Shown here in pieces: positions 37,188 through 46,619 of a stretch of DNA of 64,000 nt. The notes below the pieces were generated by a model, which saw only the letters and a list, made by a program, of their open reading frames with translations, ran no database searches and had not been told where the DNA came from. Each line of letters opens with the position of its first letter. Positions within the stretch are counted from its first letter, which is position 1. Both the position numbers and the translations under genes were made by a program. The stretch comes from Deltaproteobacteria bacterium (GTDB lineage: Bacteria > Desulfobacterota > Desulfuromonadia > Geobacterales > Pseudopelobacteraceae), in the NCBI GenBank assembly GCA_021780495.1, contig JAJXYO010000015.1, positions 1-64,000 on the forward strand. Direction: 5' to 3'.

Positions 37188-38483
37188 TCAGCCGACGGCC
37201 TTGAGCTTTCCAATCAGCTCATCCCGTGTCAGTGAGCGTTCCACAACATTTCCCAAGCCACCCTCACCCCGACGATAGAGATCAAAGCGCGGGATGCGTT
37301 CACCCTGTGCATCCTTTACCAGGCTGGAGGTGACGATGCCTACATCGGCCAGTTGCGGCTGGCTGCAGGAGTTGTGGCAGCCGGACAAGGCCCAGCTCAG
37401 CTTTTGTCCCGACTCGCTCATGTCAGCCAGAATCTCGCGGGCCAGTGCGCGGGTTGCCGTCAGGCCCATCCGGCATTCATGGTTGCCGGAGCAGATCCGC
37501 AGAACAGGAGAGTGGGCGTCTGCAGCCAGGCCGGTGGTCTGTTGCACTCTGTGCAGCAGTGCGGCGGCATCGCTGCCGGGCGCGAGCAGCAGGGCGATAT
37601 CCTGGTTGGCGGTTACCATCAGCACGCCCTCGGCATGCTGTTCAGCGACGGCTATGATCTGCTCCAGCTGGCCGGCGGTCAACTGTCCGGCGAACACCGG
37701 CAGTTCCAGACGCTGACGCCCCTGCGTGGCCGGTACGAAATGATCCGCCAGGCCGCTGACCAGCGGGAGCTCCTCATGGAATACGGATTCGGCTTCGATC
37801 AGCTGGCGCAGTTTCGCCTCACCGAATTCGGCCGCCAGGAACTTGAGACGCTTGGGGGGCGGGGCATGGCGGGCGTAGACCGCGACGACCGCCTCGATGA
37901 TCGGAATAATCCGCTCCTCGGCTATCCGTTCAGCCATCAGGAAGCCGGGGCGCGGCTCTTTGCCCAGGCCGCCGGCGATCCAGATGTCAAAGCAACTGCG
38001 GCCATCCTCACTGCCGGCCAGCACCAGCCCCACATCCTGGATCAGGTGCCTGCCGCCGGAGGTGTCCGCTTCGATACCGATCTTGAACTTCTTCGGCAGA
38101 CGTTCAAAACGCGGGTTGCCGGTGAAGTGACGATGGAGGCGGCGGGCCAGTGTTTCGAGGATCGGGAAGCCCTGGGTGCCCTGGCTGGCGCAGGTGATGC
38201 CGCGCACGGCCCCGCCGCAGGCGCCGCGCGCGGTCAGGCCGGCCATGGCCAGTTCGCGTTTGACCTGTGGCAGGTCCGTTTCATGCAGCCAATGGATCTC
38301 CATGCTGCCGCGGCTGGTCAGGTGGATCATCCCCTGTCCGAAACGCGTTGCGACCGCGGCCACTGTACGGGCCTGAACTGCCGAGATAACCCCGGCCGGC
38401 AGTTTGACACGCTGCATGTAGAAGTCGTCCTGGCGCTGCTTGTAGATGCCGTCGAGACGGTAATCCGTTATGGTTGATGTCAT
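37188..38483 (-). CDS. Siroheme [4Fe-4S] sulfite/nitrite reductase family protein
   Basis: A 431-residue one-polypeptide reductase. The siroheme/4Fe-4S cysteine ligands appear as C-x5-C in CSGNHEC and C-x3-C in SGCHNSCSQPQ. The N-terminal half has the ferredoxin-like repeat typical of the fold, and a TSRGSMEIHW substrate motif. It is shorter than E. coli CysI (about 570), matching the compact assimilatory reductases of anaerobes. The adjacent cysK (6 bases upstream in operon order, overlapping by the ribosome-site region) suggests it supplies sulfide for cysteine. GAGG 6 bases before ATG supports the start at 38483; the frame could begin at 38495. Confidence 0.82.
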   Translation of the reverse strand: MTSTITDYRLDGIYKQRQDDFYMQRVKLPAGVISAVQARTVAAVATRFGQGMIHLTSRGSMEIHWLHETDLPQVKRELAMAGLTARGACGGAVRGITCASQGTQGFPILETLARRLHRHFTGNPRFERLPKKFKIGIEADTSGGRHLIQDVGLVLAGSEDGRSCFDIWIAGGLGKEPRPGFLMAERIAEERIIPIIEAVVAVYARHAPPPKRLKFLAAEFGEAKLRQLIEAESVFHEELPLVSGLADHFVPATQGRQRLELPVFAGQLTAGQLEQIIAVAEQHAEGVLMVTANQDIALLLAPGSDAAALLHRVQQTTGLAADAHSPVLRICSGNHECRMGLTATRALAREILADMSESGQKLSWALSGCHNSCSQPQLADVGIVTSSLVKDAQGERIPRFDLYRRGEGGLGNVVERSLTRDELIGKLKAVG

Positions 38484-38491
38484 TTGGAGCC

Positions 38492-39445
38492 TCAAATCCC
38501 TTCGAACAGTGATGTGGAAAGATAGCGCTCGGCGCCGTCAGGCAGGATGACCACGATGGTCTTGCCGGCAAATTCAGCCAGTCCGGCCAGCCGAACGGCC
38601 GCCGCAGCGGCAGCGCCGCAGGAAATCCCTACCAGCAGACCTTCCTCGTTGGCCAGACGTTTGGCAAATTCAATGGCTTCCTCGCTGGTGACCTGCTCGA
38701 CACGGTCAATCAGGGTGAGATCGAGCGTGTCAGGGATGAAACCTGCCCCGATGCCCTGGATCCGGTGAGGGGCCGGCTTGATCTCCTCTCCGGCCAGAAC
38801 CTGACTGATGACCGGGCTTTCCGCCGGTTCGACCGCCACGGAGGTGATCTGTTTGCCCCTGGTGTTCTTGATGTAGCGGGAGATTCCGGTGATGGTGCCG
38901 CCGGTGCCGACACCGGAAACAACCACATCCACCTCTCCATCGGTATCGTTCCAGATTTCCGGTCCGGTGGTTTTCTCGTGGATCTCAGGGTTGGCCGGAT
39001 TTTTGAACTGCTGCGGCAAAAACCAGCGTTGCGGATCCGAGGCTGCCAGCTCCTCGGCCCGTGTGATGGCGCCCTTCATGCCCTCGGCGCCGGGGGTCAG
39101 GATCAGGTTGGCGCCCAGGGCCGCCAGGACTCTGCGGCGCTCAATACTCATGGTCTCGGGCATGGTCAGGGTCAGTTTGTAGCCGCGGGCGGCGGCCACA
39201 TAGGCCAGGGCGATGCCGGTATTGCCACTGGTCGGCTCAATGATCTCCACGCCTGGTGTGAGAATGCCGCGCTTTTCGGCATCCCAGATCATGTTGGCGC
39301 CGATGCGGCATTTGACCGAATAGGCGGGGTTGCGCGCTTCGACCTTGGCGAGGACGGTAGCCGTGGCGCCATCTGTGACGCGGTTGAGCCTGACAAGCGG
39401 TGTGTTGCCGATTGACTGGGAATTGTCAGCGTAGATTTTGCTCAT
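38492..39445 (-). CDS. cysK: Cysteine synthase A
   Basis: A 317-residue PLP enzyme making cysteine from O-acetylserine and sulfide. The PLP lysine is K45 in [20 protein letters not shown]. Also conserved are [26 protein letters not shown] and [17 protein letters not shown]-rich AAAGGAG precedes the start. It lies 8 bases upstream of the reductase gene in the same operon and 58 bases downstream of the RND pump stop, so the pump may be co-transcribed with it. Confidence 0.96.
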   Translation of the reverse strand: MSKIYADNSQSIGNTPLVRLNRVTDGATATVLAKVEARNPAYSVKCRIGANMIWDAEKRGILTPGVEIIEPTSGNTGIALAYVAAARGYKLTLTMPETMSIERRRVLAALGANLILTPGAEGMKGAITRAEELAASDPQRWFLPQQFKNPANPEIHEKTTGPEIWNDTDGEVDVVVSGVGTGGTITGISRYIKNTRGKQITSVAVEPAESPVISQVLAGEEIKPAPHRIQGIGAGFIPDTLDLTLIDRVEQVTSEEAIEFAKRLANEEGLLVGISCGAAAAAAVRLAGLAEFAGKTIVVILPDGAERYLSTSLFEGI

Positions 39446-39503
39446 GATGTGTCTCCTTTACGTATGGTGGCTTACGCATTCTTGCGGATTCAAAGCAGTG
39501 ACA

Positions 39504-42500
39504 TTACAGCTCGGCTGCAGCTATTTCCGCCTCTCGCTCCCGGTCTTTGCTATGGTCGCGGGCAATCAGCATGTAGATGGAGGGGACGACGAACAGGGTA
39601 AACAGGGTGCCGACGAACATACCGCCCACCAGCACCAGACCGATGGAGTTACGGGCGGCGGCCCCGGCGCCGGTGACCAGGGTCAGCGGGAAATGGCCGG
39701 CGATGGTCGCGGCGCTGGTCATCAGAATAGGGCGCAGACGGATCATGGCGGCCTGGCGCACGGCATCCAGCTTGGAGTTGCCCTGCAACTGCAGCTTGTT
39801 GGCAAACTCGACGATCAGGATGCCGTTCTTTGCAATCAGGCCGACCAGGGTCACCAGGCCGACCTCGGAATAGATGTTGAGGGTCGTGGTCCAGCCGCGG
39901 GTCCAGAAGGTGACGTTCGGATCCGGCATCTTGAGGAAGGTGAAGATCAGTGCGCCGAATATGGCCAGCGGCACCGAACCGGCCAGGATGACGAACGGGT
40001 CGCGGAAGCTGTTGAACTGGGCCGCCAGCACCAGGAAGATCAGGATGATGGCCAGTCCGAAGGCCGGCAGGAACTTGTTGCCCTCGGTGCGCAGCTGGCG
40101 CGACTCGCCGGTATAGTCGAGCACATACCCCTTGGGGAGGATCTTGCCGGATTCGGTTTCCAGAAAACGCAGGGCCTCATCCAGCGGCCGGATGGCCACA
40201 CCGCTGATCTTGACCGCATTGAGCTGCTGGAAGCGGTTGAGCGAGCGGGGTACGACCGATTCCTTCAGGGTGGCCACCGTGCTGAGCGGGATCAATTTAT
40301 TGTTGGGCCCGCTGACGTAGATATGCTCCAACTGGTCCGGGTTGAGGCGGCCCACCCGCTGGATCTGCGGTATGACCTTGTAGCTGCGGCCGGAGATGTC
40401 AAAGCGGTTGACAAAGTTGCCGCCGACCATCCCGCCCAGATCGGCGCCGATCTGTTCCAGACTCAGCCCCAGTGAGGCGACCTTGTCACGATCTATGATG
40501 AATTCTGTCTGAGGCTGATCGATCTTGGTATCGATGATCGGCGGGAAGGCAAACATGCCGCTCTTCGTGGCCTTTGCCTGCAACTCGCGGGCGAATTCCA
40601 GGATCTGGGCCGGTTCGGCCGTGGAGGCCAGGACGAATTCCACCGGAAACTGGCCGCCGCCCGGCAGCGCCGGTGGTGTTACCGGAAACACCTGTACGCC
40701 GGGGATCGCTTGCAGTTTCTTTTGTACCTCGGGCATGATCTGGAAGATGTTACGCTTGCGCTCGTTCCAGGGTTTGGCGACCAGGCCGCTGAAGCCGGAG
40801 CTGGGCATGGTGATCTGGAAGGTGAAATCGGTCTCGGGGACACTCATGAAGGCCTTGTTGACTGCTGCGGCAAACCTGCTGTTCTGGTCGAGGGTCGAGT
40901 TGGCGGCTGCGTCCAGGATGCCGAAGATGACCCCCTGATCCTCGGTCGGAGCCAGTTCCTTGGCGGACATGGTGAACATGGGGATCGTCAGCAGGCTGAT
41001 TACGATCCAGACAATATAGACCGCCGGGCGAGCGGCCAGGGTAGCGTCGAGCCAGCGCCCGTAGGTGTTCCTCAGACGCGTGAAACCGCGGGCGATGCGG
41101 CCGGCCAGTCCGTGCTCTTCCATGCCCGGCTTGAGCAGCTTGGACGACATGAGTGGCGACAAGGTCAGGGCCACAACCCCCGAGATGGTGACCGCGCCTG
41201 CCAGGGTAAAGGCGAACTCCCGGAACAGTGAGCCGGTCAGGCCGCCCTGCAGGCCGATGGGCAGGTAGACCGCCGCCAGGGTGATCGTCATGGCGATGAT
41301 CGGTCCGACCAGTTCGCGGGCACCCAGCAGAGCCGCCTCCAGAGCCGATTTCCCCTCGCCCATGTGGCGTTCCACGTTCTCCACCACCACGATGGCGTCG
41401 TCAACCACCAGGCCGACCGAGAGGACGATCGCCAGCAGGGTCAGCAGGTTGACGGTAAAGCCGGAGGCCTGCATCAGGAATACGGCGCCGATCAGGGACA
41501 CCGGAATCGCCACTATCGGGATCAGCACCGAGCGGAACGATCCCAGGAACAGGAAGATCACCACGATCACGATCAACAGCGTGTCGCCAAGCGTCTTGAG
41601 CACCTCATCGATGGCATTGGTGATGTATTTGGTGCCGTCGTAGGCCACGCGGGCCTGCATGCCAGTGGGTAAATCGCGCTGGATGGCCTTCATCTCAGAC
41701 TGCACCCGCTTGATGACATCCAGGGAGTTGGCGTTGGGCAGCGGCCAGATCCCCATGAAGACGGCGGTCTGCCCGGAGAAGTGTACCTCGCTGTCGTAGT
41801 CCTCGGCCCCCAGGGTCACATCGGCGATGTCCCCCAGGCGCACGATGGCGCCGTTCTGATCGCGTAGCGCCAGTTGCCGGAACTCATCGACCGTGCTCAG
41901 GTTGGTGTTGGCGGTCAGGTTGACCTGGATGAATGCCCCTTTGCTTTGGCCGAGGGCCGCCAGAAAATTGTTGGCGGCCAGTGCCTGACGCACCTGGGCC
42001 GGGCTGATGTTGAGCGCGGCCATCCGTTCCGGCTTGAGCCAGATACGCATGGCGAATGTCCGGGCCCCCAGGATGTCAGCCCGCTGTACGCCTTGAATGG
42101 CGGATAGCCGCGGCTGGACGACACGCACCAGGTACTCGGTGATCTCGTTCTGTTTGAGGGTGTCGGAGGTGAAGCTCAGGTAGGCCGAGGCGAACTGGCT
42201 GTCAGCTGATTCGATGTTGATTATCGGCACCTCTGCCTCGGGCGGCAGATCGCGTCGCACCTGATCAACCTTGGAACTGATCTCGGCCAGGGCCCGGGTG
42301 GCGTCATAATTGATTTTGAGCCGCACCTTGATGGTCGAGACCCCCAGCGTACTCTGGGACTCCATGTACTCGATACCGTCGGCGGCTGCAATGGCGCGCT
42401 CCAGCGGCGTGGTGACAAAGCCGCGCACCAGATCGGCACTGGCGCCGACATACACGGTCGTGACGGTCACGGCCGAGTTTTCGCTGCGCGGATACTGGCG

Positions 42501-42602
42501 CACATTGAGAGTGCGGATGGCCTGCAGACCGGCGATGACAATGATCAGGTTGATTACCAGAGCCAGTACCGGGCGGCGTATGAAGAGATCGGTGATTTTC
42601 AT
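39504..42602 (-). CDS. RND multidrug efflux permease (HAE-1 type)
   Basis: A 1032-residue inner-membrane proton antiporter. The proton-relay pair is in [18 protein letters not shown]; the N-terminus MKITDLFIRRPVLALVI and the repeated 12-helix layout are those of AcrB/MexB-type pumps. Substrate range cannot be told. It lies 13 bases after the membrane fusion protein gene and is probably expressed from the promoter at about 43.8 kb. No outer-membrane partner is in this row; the OMF of the mdt operon could serve it. Confidence 0.96.
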   Translation of the reverse strand: MKITDLFIRRPVLALVINLIIVIAGLQAIRTLNVRQYPRSENSAVTVTTVYVGASADLVRGFVTTPLERAIAAADGIEYMESQSTLGVSTIKVRLKINYDATRALAEISSKVDQVRRDLPPEAEVPIINIESADSQFASAYLSFTSDTLKQNEITEYLVRVVQPRLSAIQGVQRADILGARTFAMRIWLKPERMAALNISPAQVRQALAANNFLAALGQSKGAFIQVNLTANTNLSTVDEFRQLALRDQNGAIVRLGDIADVTLGAEDYDSEVHFSGQTAVFMGIWPLPNANSLDVIKRVQSEMKAIQRDLPTGMQARVAYDGTKYITNAIDEVLKTLGDTLLIVIVVIFLFLGSFRSVLIPIVAIPVSLIGAVFLMQASGFTVNLLTLLAIVLSVGLVVDDAIVVVENVERHMGEGKSALEAALLGARELVGPIIAMTITLAAVYLPIGLQGGLTGSLFREFAFTLAGAVTISGVVALTLSPLMSSKLLKPGMEEHGLAGRIARGFTRLRNTYGRWLDATLAARPAVYIVWIVISLLTIPMFTMSAKELAPTEDQGVIFGILDAAANSTLDQNSRFAAAVNKAFMSVPETDFTFQITMPSSGFSGLVAKPWNERKRNIFQIMPEVQKKLQAIPGVQVFPVTPPALPGGGQFPVEFVLASTAEPAQILEFARELQAKATKSGMFAFPPIIDTKIDQPQTEFIIDRDKVASLGLSLEQIGADLGGMVGGNFVNRFDISGRSYKVIPQIQRVGRLNPDQLEHIYVSGPNNKLIPLSTVATLKESVVPRSLNRFQQLNAVKISGVAIRPLDEALRFLETESGKILPKGYVLDYTGESRQLRTEGNKFLPAFGLAIILIFLVLAAQFNSFRDPFVILAGSVPLAIFGALIFTFLKMPDPNVTFWTRGWTTTLNIYSEVGLVTLVGLIAKNGILIVEFANKLQLQGNSKLDAVRQAAMIRLRPILMTSAATIAGHFPLTLVTGAGAAARNSIGLVLVGGMFVGTLFTLFVVPSIYMLIARDHSKDREREAEIAAAEL

Positions 42603-42615
42603 GGCTGGGTCACGA

Positions 42616-43728
42616 TCAGTTGTTGGCTGGTTTTGGCGCCTGCTGGAAATTCGGCGCGAGCTTGTTGTCGATTACCACCGACTGGCCGTTACGCAGCTTG
42701 AAAACGCCGGTACTGACGACGGTTTCTCCTGCGCTGAGCCCTTCGGTGACCGCAACAAAGTCACCACGCTTCCCACCCAGGCGCACAAAGTGCTGACGCA
42801 GCACCTTGCCGCTTTTGCCCGCTTCGACAACAAAGACCGAGTCACGGTAGGGGGCATACAGGACAGAGGTGGCCGGAATGGACAGTACCTTCTGCAGAGC
42901 GGGGAGTCCGACGGCGACATTGACGAACATGCCTGGCCGCAGTTTCTCGGCGCGGTTGGACAGGGTCGCTTCGAGCTTGATATTGCGGGTATCGGCATCG
43001 ACCTGGGGGCTGATGGCGGTAATCCGCCCGGTGATTGTCTCGCCCGGCAGGGCATCACTGGTCACCCGCAGTGGTTGGCCGAGGCGGACCTGGGCCAGCT
43101 GCTGCTGGGGCAGGCTGAAGTCGGCATAGATCGGGTCGAGTGCCTGCAGGGTGACGATCGGGTCTCCCTCGCGCAGGATTTGACCCAGGTTGACCTGGCG
43201 GATGCCAAGGCGGCCGCTGAAGGGGGCGCGTATGGTTTTTTTGGCGATGGTGGCGCGAATATTGTCCACCTGGGCTTGTGCCTGGGCAGCGTTGGATACT
43301 GCCGTGTCGTGGTCGGCCTGGGAGATGATGCCGTCTTTCAGGAGCTGATCGGCGCGCTTCAGGTTGGCACGGTTCAGGTCGACCTGGGAAAGGGCGGCGG
43401 GTAGCTGGGCGTCTTCCGAGCTGGTATCCTGACGCAGCAGGATGGCCCCCTTCTTCACGGCAGTGCCGGGCTCAAAGCTGATCCGGGCCACTTTGCCCGC
43501 CAGTTCGGCGGAGACAACAACGCCCTGAACGGCGTTCAGCGTACCTACCGCCGTCAGGGTGGTATCCCAGGCATCACTGCTGACCGTTGCCGTGGTGACG
43601 GGTTCCGCGGCGGGAACAAATTGTTTGCCCTTGTTGATCATGCTGCGGATCTGTAGCGCCTTGACGGCCGCCAGGGCTGCGATGAGAACGACCAGGCCGA
43701 GGATGGTAATGATGATTCGTTTTTTCAT
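42616..43728 (-). CDS. RND efflux membrane fusion protein
   Basis: A 370-residue periplasmic adaptor of the pump encoded just downstream. One N-terminal hydrophobic segment (IIITILGLVVLIAALAAV), a lipoyl-like barrel (GVVVSAELAGKVARISFEPG), a coiled-coil hairpin (about 110-165), then beta-barrel and membrane-proximal domains. No lipobox, so it is an N-terminally anchored adaptor (HlyD family). The start has a weak ribosome site (CCCCCCTGCA). Confidence 0.94.
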   Translation of the reverse strand: MKKRIIITILGLVVLIAALAAVKALQIRSMINKGKQFVPAAEPVTTATVSSDAWDTTLTAVGTLNAVQGVVVSAELAGKVARISFEPGTAVKKGAILLRQDTSSEDAQLPAALSQVDLNRANLKRADQLLKDGIISQADHDTAVSNAAQAQAQVDNIRATIAKKTIRAPFSGRLGIRQVNLGQILREGDPIVTLQALDPIYADFSLPQQQLAQVRLGQPLRVTSDALPGETITGRITAISPQVDADTRNIKLEATLSNRAEKLRPGMFVNVAVGLPALQKVLSIPATSVLYAPYRDSVFVVEAGKSGKVLRQHFVRLGGKRGDFVAVTEGLSAGETVVSTGVFKLRNGQSVVIDNKLAPNFQQAPKPANN

Positions 43729-43783
43729 TGCAGGGGGGACTCCAGTAAACGTGGTACCTGGTTACGTCTCAAATTCGACAACA

Positions 43784-43811
43784 TTTATAGCATACCGGTT
43801 CATCCATGCAA
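43784..43811 (-). promoter_or_regulatory. Candidate extended -10 promoter of the RND/cys row
   Basis: On the minus strand TTGCAT (43811-43806), a 16-base spacer and TATAAA (43789-43784) preceded by TGC (extended -10) stand 55 bases before the fusion protein start. Good match in position and sequence. Confidence 0.6.
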
Positions 43812-43872
43812 TACCAATTGTAAAAGAAACTGGCGCTATTGCGCATTAGTGCGAGACCGCGTTCCTGGAAAT

Positions 43873-43896
43873 AAAAAGCCCACCGGCGGGTGGGCT
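43873..43896 (-). terminator. Intrinsic terminator after the cytochrome c gene
   Basis: On the minus strand AGCCCACC pairs with GGTGGGCT (8 bp, 4-base loop, plus-strand 43877-43896) followed by TTTTAT. It lies 31 bases past the cytochrome stop. Confidence 0.75.
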
Positions 43897-43926
43897 GAAC
43901 TGGACCTGCTTTGGGCCTGAAAGCTA

Positions 43927-44226
43927 CTATTTTTTGAAGGTTTTTACGACATAGCCGGCAATGGCCCTGGCATCGGCATCAGAAACGGACGTACGGTCAA
44001 AGACCGGCATGCCGCCACCACCCGTACGGATTTTCGCAACTATTGTCTTCGGAACTTTGATCCCCTTGAGCTGCTTTTTTTGATTCATGATATTACCGCC
44101 GTTGGGGTGGCAGGTGGCGCATTTCTCTTTAAAGAGCGCTTCGCCGCTTTTCTGTGCTGCGAGGGCGCTTCCGACGGCGATGGTACTTGTCAGTGCCGCA
44201 ATGATGCATAGTACGGATGTCTTCAT
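43927..44226 (-). CDS. Small periplasmic monoheme c-type cytochrome
   Basis: A 99-residue electron carrier. N-terminal signal peptide (MKTSVLCIIAALTSTIAVGS, cleavage near A24), one heme-attachment motif C36-A-T-C39-H40, and a probable axial methionine in GGGGMPVF. The arrangement FKEKCATCHPNGG resembles cytochrome c6/c553-like proteins. ATG at 44226 has AAGGAGG 8 bases upstream; an ORF start at 44253 would disrupt the signal. It may deliver electrons or serve stress respiration; no partner gene lies next to it. Confidence 0.9.
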   Translation of the reverse strand: MKTSVLCIIAALTSTIAVGSALAAQKSGEALFKEKCATCHPNGGNIMNQKKQLKGIKVPKTIVAKIRTGGGGMPVFDRTSVSDADARAIAGYVVKTFKK

Positions 44227-44301
44227 GATTGCTACCTCCTTGAGTGTGTGCAACAGGTATTTTGGTTTTACATGCCATCTTTGATTTAATCAATCTAAAT
44301 C

Positions 44302-44331
44302 AAAAGACCCGCTGGTATCAGCGGGTCTTTT
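44302..44331. terminator. Bidirectional terminator after the Spy-like gene
   Basis: Perfect 13-bp stem AAAAGACCCGCTG / CAGCGGGTCTTTT with a GTAT loop. T-run on both strands. It follows the Spy-like gene (minus) and lies before the cytochrome. Confidence 0.85.
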
Positions 44332-44397
44332 GCGGCGCGGGCTGGGTCCGAGAGGTGACGGCCTGGCCACACGGTAATCTTGACAGGACTCGAACGG

Positions 44398-44880
44398 TTA
44401 TCCGGCCGGAGTGCCGGCAGGTGCCGTGCCTCTCTTATGCCTCTTTTGCTGCAAGCTCTTCAGAATTACCACCTGAGAGGGTGTCAAGATGGCACGGAAC
44501 TGCGCGTCGGTTTTCGCTCTGTTGACATTAAGGTCGGCCTGGATCCCGGCAATCTTGGCCGTTTCTGCGCGAATTGCCGCTTCGTCGATTGTGTCGGCAT
44601 GTATCAAGGCCTGCAGATTATCCTGCTCGGCCCGCAGGTTTGTGATAATCGGCTTCACAACTGCTCTGTGCGCCTGGAACACAGCCTTTGTCTGGAGCTT
44701 CTGTGCGTCAGTCAGGCCGAGTCGTTGTTCAAATTTCCTGAAACTATGCCGCTGGTGTTTGCCGCACTGCCCACCGCCCCATCCGCCGCCATCTGCCTGT
44801 GCGATCCCGGCACAGGCTGTAATTGTTGCGATACAAAAAAGTACGACTGCTTTTGCCATGGTGGTGCGTTTGTGTACCAT
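44398..44880 (-). CDS. Spy/CpxP-like periplasmic chaperone
   Basis: A 160-residue protein with a signal peptide (MVHKRTTMAKAVVLFCIATI, cleavage near QA/D29) and a mostly helical mature part. The Spy/CpxP 'LTxxQ' repeats are present as LTDAQ (near residue 54) and LTPSQ (about 134). Spy-type proteins prevent aggregation of periplasmic proteins under envelope stress and in E. coli are induced by BaeR and CpxR. GGAGG lies 8 bases before the start. An 11-bp repeat site lies 164 bases upstream (45045-45077). Confidence 0.85.
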   Translation of the reverse strand: MVHKRTTMAKAVVLFCIATITACAGIAQADGGGWGGGQCGKHQRHSFRKFEQRLGLTDAQKLQTKAVFQAHRAVVKPIITNLRAEQDNLQALIHADTIDEAAIRAETAKIAGIQADLNVNRAKTDAQFRAILTPSQVVILKSLQQKRHKRGTAPAGTPAG

Positions 44881-45044
44881 CGTTTTGACCTCCGTAACCT
44901 GTCAGGTTGCTATGCTTGGTTAGTTTCTTCCGGAAACCTCGGTGTCACTGCCAATCCATTCTTATCAGATCGATTTTGCCTGATGCCTCCTTCCACACAG
45001 CAGCGTTGAAATTGTCCCTCTCTGAAAACAGCCTACACGGACAA

Positions 45045-45077
45045 TATGGAGTGAATATGGAGCGAATGTGGATTTAT
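45045..45077 (+). promoter_or_regulatory. Tandem 11-bp direct repeats, site 1 (Spy-like/MFS gap)
   Basis: Three head-to-tail 11-bp units: TATGGAGTGAA, TATGGAGCGAA and TGTGGATTTAT. The last two together match site 3 (48109-48130) at 20 of 22 bases. Such 11-bp direct repeats are the usual layout bound by OmpR/PhoB-family regulators. The rest of this 303-bp gap holds the MFS promoter and no gene. The site can act on the Spy-like gene (minus) and/or the MFS gene (plus, 22 bases from its -35). Confidence 0.6.
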
Positions 45078-45098
45078 GTGCAATGCAGCGTTCGGGTC

Positions 45099-45127
45099 TT
45101 TACAGACATGAGCCATTGCAATAATAG
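45099..45127 (+). promoter_or_regulatory. Candidate promoter of the MFS exporter gene
   Basis: TTTACA (45099-45104), 17-base spacer, TAATAG (45122-45127), 56 bases before the ATG. Site 1 repeats end 22 bases upstream of this -35, a spacing suited to activation. Confidence 0.5.
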
Positions 45128-45183
45128 TAGGGTGGGTTTACAAAGATACCAGCAGCTGCAGCAATGAGATTCCGTTCAAGACA

Positions 45184-46524
45184 ATGACAATGACCTTTCT
45201 GAAAAGTAGTGCAGGGATAAAGTCCCTGCTGCGGGCACTGCGCTCCCGGAACTACCGGCTCTTTGTGGCCGGTCAAAGCGTCTCTCTGGTTGGCACCTGG
45301 ATGCAACAGGTTGCCATGAGCTGGCTTGTCTACCGCATTACCGGCTCGGCCTTTCTGCTGGGCGTCGTCGGCTTTACCAGTCAATTCCCCACCTTTCTGC
45401 TGGCACCGTTTGCCGGAGTACTTGCCGACCGCTGGAACCGGAGGCGTCTGCTGATTGCCACACAGGCCCTTGCCATGGTACAGGCGGCGCTTTTGGCTGG
45501 CGCCGTATTCAGCGGGATCATTCAGGTCTGGCACATCATCGTCCTGAGTCTGCTGCTCGGTGTCGTCAACGCCTTCGATATTCCGATACGGCAATCCTTT
45601 GTGGTGGAGATGGTCTCGCACCGGGAAGATCTGGGCAATGCCATTGCCTTGAATTCATCCATGGTAAACGCCGCCCGGCTTATCGGCCCCACCATTGCCG
45701 GACTGCTGGTGGCCTCTTTCGGTGAAGGGGTCTGCTTCCTGCTGAACAGTGCCAGCTACCTGGCGGTGCTGCTGGCGCTTGCGGCCATGCGACTGGAACC
45801 GGCCCCTCATCGCCTCGCGCAACACCGGCATGTCTTTCATGAACTGCGGGAAGGCTTCAGCTATGCGTTCGGTTTTGCGCCGATCAGAAGCATTCTGTTG
45901 CTGATCGCCCTGGTCAGCCTGACAGGGATGCCGTATGCCGTCCTGGTACCGGTCTTCGCAAAAGAGGTGCTCCACGGTGATGTCAATACCTACGGTTTCC
46001 TCATGACGGCCTCAGGCTGCGGTGCCTTTGTCGGCACCATCTATCTGGCATCGCGAAAAAGTGTCCTGGGGCTTGGAAAGCTGATAGTCATTTCCGCGGT
46101 GCTGTTTGCCAGCGGCATAGCGGGGTTCGCCGTGTCGAACATCCTGCCGCTGTCCCTGGCTTTTTTGGTTGTCGCCGGATTTGGCGCCATGACGCTGGTG
46201 GCGTCCAGCAATACGATTCTACAGACAATTCTTGAGGAGGATAAGCGTGGGCGAGTCATGAGCTTTTTCACAATGGCATTCATGGGCATGGCGCCCTTTG
46301 GGAGTTTCGGAGCCGGAACCATGGCCGGCGTTATCGGGCTTCGTGGTACGTTGTTGATTGGCGCTGCCTGCTGTCTTGTCGGTGCAGTCATCTTTGCCCG
46401 CTACCTGCCTCAAATCAGACAGATGGTACGACCGATTTATCAGCGCATGGGGATTATCAGGGAGGTCGCCCAGGGTACGGAAACGCCCGCCGAACAACCG
46501 CCGTTAGCCGATGCGCCGGAGTGA
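45184..46524 (+). CDS. MFS transporter, EntS/MFS_3-like exporter
   Basis: A 446-residue membrane protein of 12 predicted helices. The family motifs are GVLADRWNRRRLL in the first loop and SYAFGFAPIRSILLLIALVSL around the middle; it resembles EntS and the 'transmembrane secretion effector' group, which export siderophores or drugs. The start may be 45184 or the ATG at 45190. An inverted repeat covers the stop codon. It shares the control region of the Spy-like gene. Cargo is unknown. Confidence 0.85.
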   Translation: MTMTFLKSSAGIKSLLRALRSRNYRLFVAGQSVSLVGTWMQQVAMSWLVYRITGSAFLLGVVGFTSQFPTFLLAPFAGVLADRWNRRRLLIATQALAMVQAALLAGAVFSGIIQVWHIIVLSLLLGVVNAFDIPIRQSFVVEMVSHREDLGNAIALNSSMVNAARLIGPTIAGLLVASFGEGVCFLLNSASYLAVLLALAAMRLEPAPHRLAQHRHVFHELREGFSYAFGFAPIRSILLLIALVSLTGMPYAVLVPVFAKEVLHGDVNTYGFLMTASGCGAFVGTIYLASRKSVLGLGKLIVISAVLFASGIAGFAVSNILPLSLAFLVVAGFGAMTLVASSNTILQTILEEDKRGRVMSFFTMAFMGMAPFGSFGAGTMAGVIGLRGTLLIGAACCLVGAVIFARYLPQIRQMVRPIYQRMGIIREVAQGTETPAEQPPLADAPE

Positions 46525-46539
46525 TACGGGCGCATCGGC
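46507..46539 (+). terminator. 11-bp inverted repeat across the MFS stop codon
   Basis: GCCGATGCGCC (46507-46517) pairs with GGCGCATCGGC (46529-46539) around an 11-base loop containing the TGA. GC-rich, no T-run: possible terminator or mRNA-end structure. Confidence 0.45.
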
Positions 46540-46619
46540 GCAATGGTACTCAAGTTCTTCAGCCGATTCTTGACACGTTGGCAGCGAGATCGTTCCCTGT
46601 GTCGGAAAGCGTACCCAGA

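Noticed and set aside
37353-38477. 374-codon plus-strand open frame opposite the siroheme reductase
   Set aside because: The reductase frame carries intact siroheme cysteine motifs; the opposite frame has none and is glycine/glutamine-rich shadow coding.
39438-40475. 345-codon plus-strand open frame
   Set aside because: Opposite the conserved RND pump; D/H/Q-rich composition without domain.
44486-44500. TGGCAC-like sequence resembling a sigma-54 -24/-12 site
   Set aside because: The -12 part lacks one base (TGC instead of TTGC) and it lies inside the Spy-like coding region on the opposite strand.
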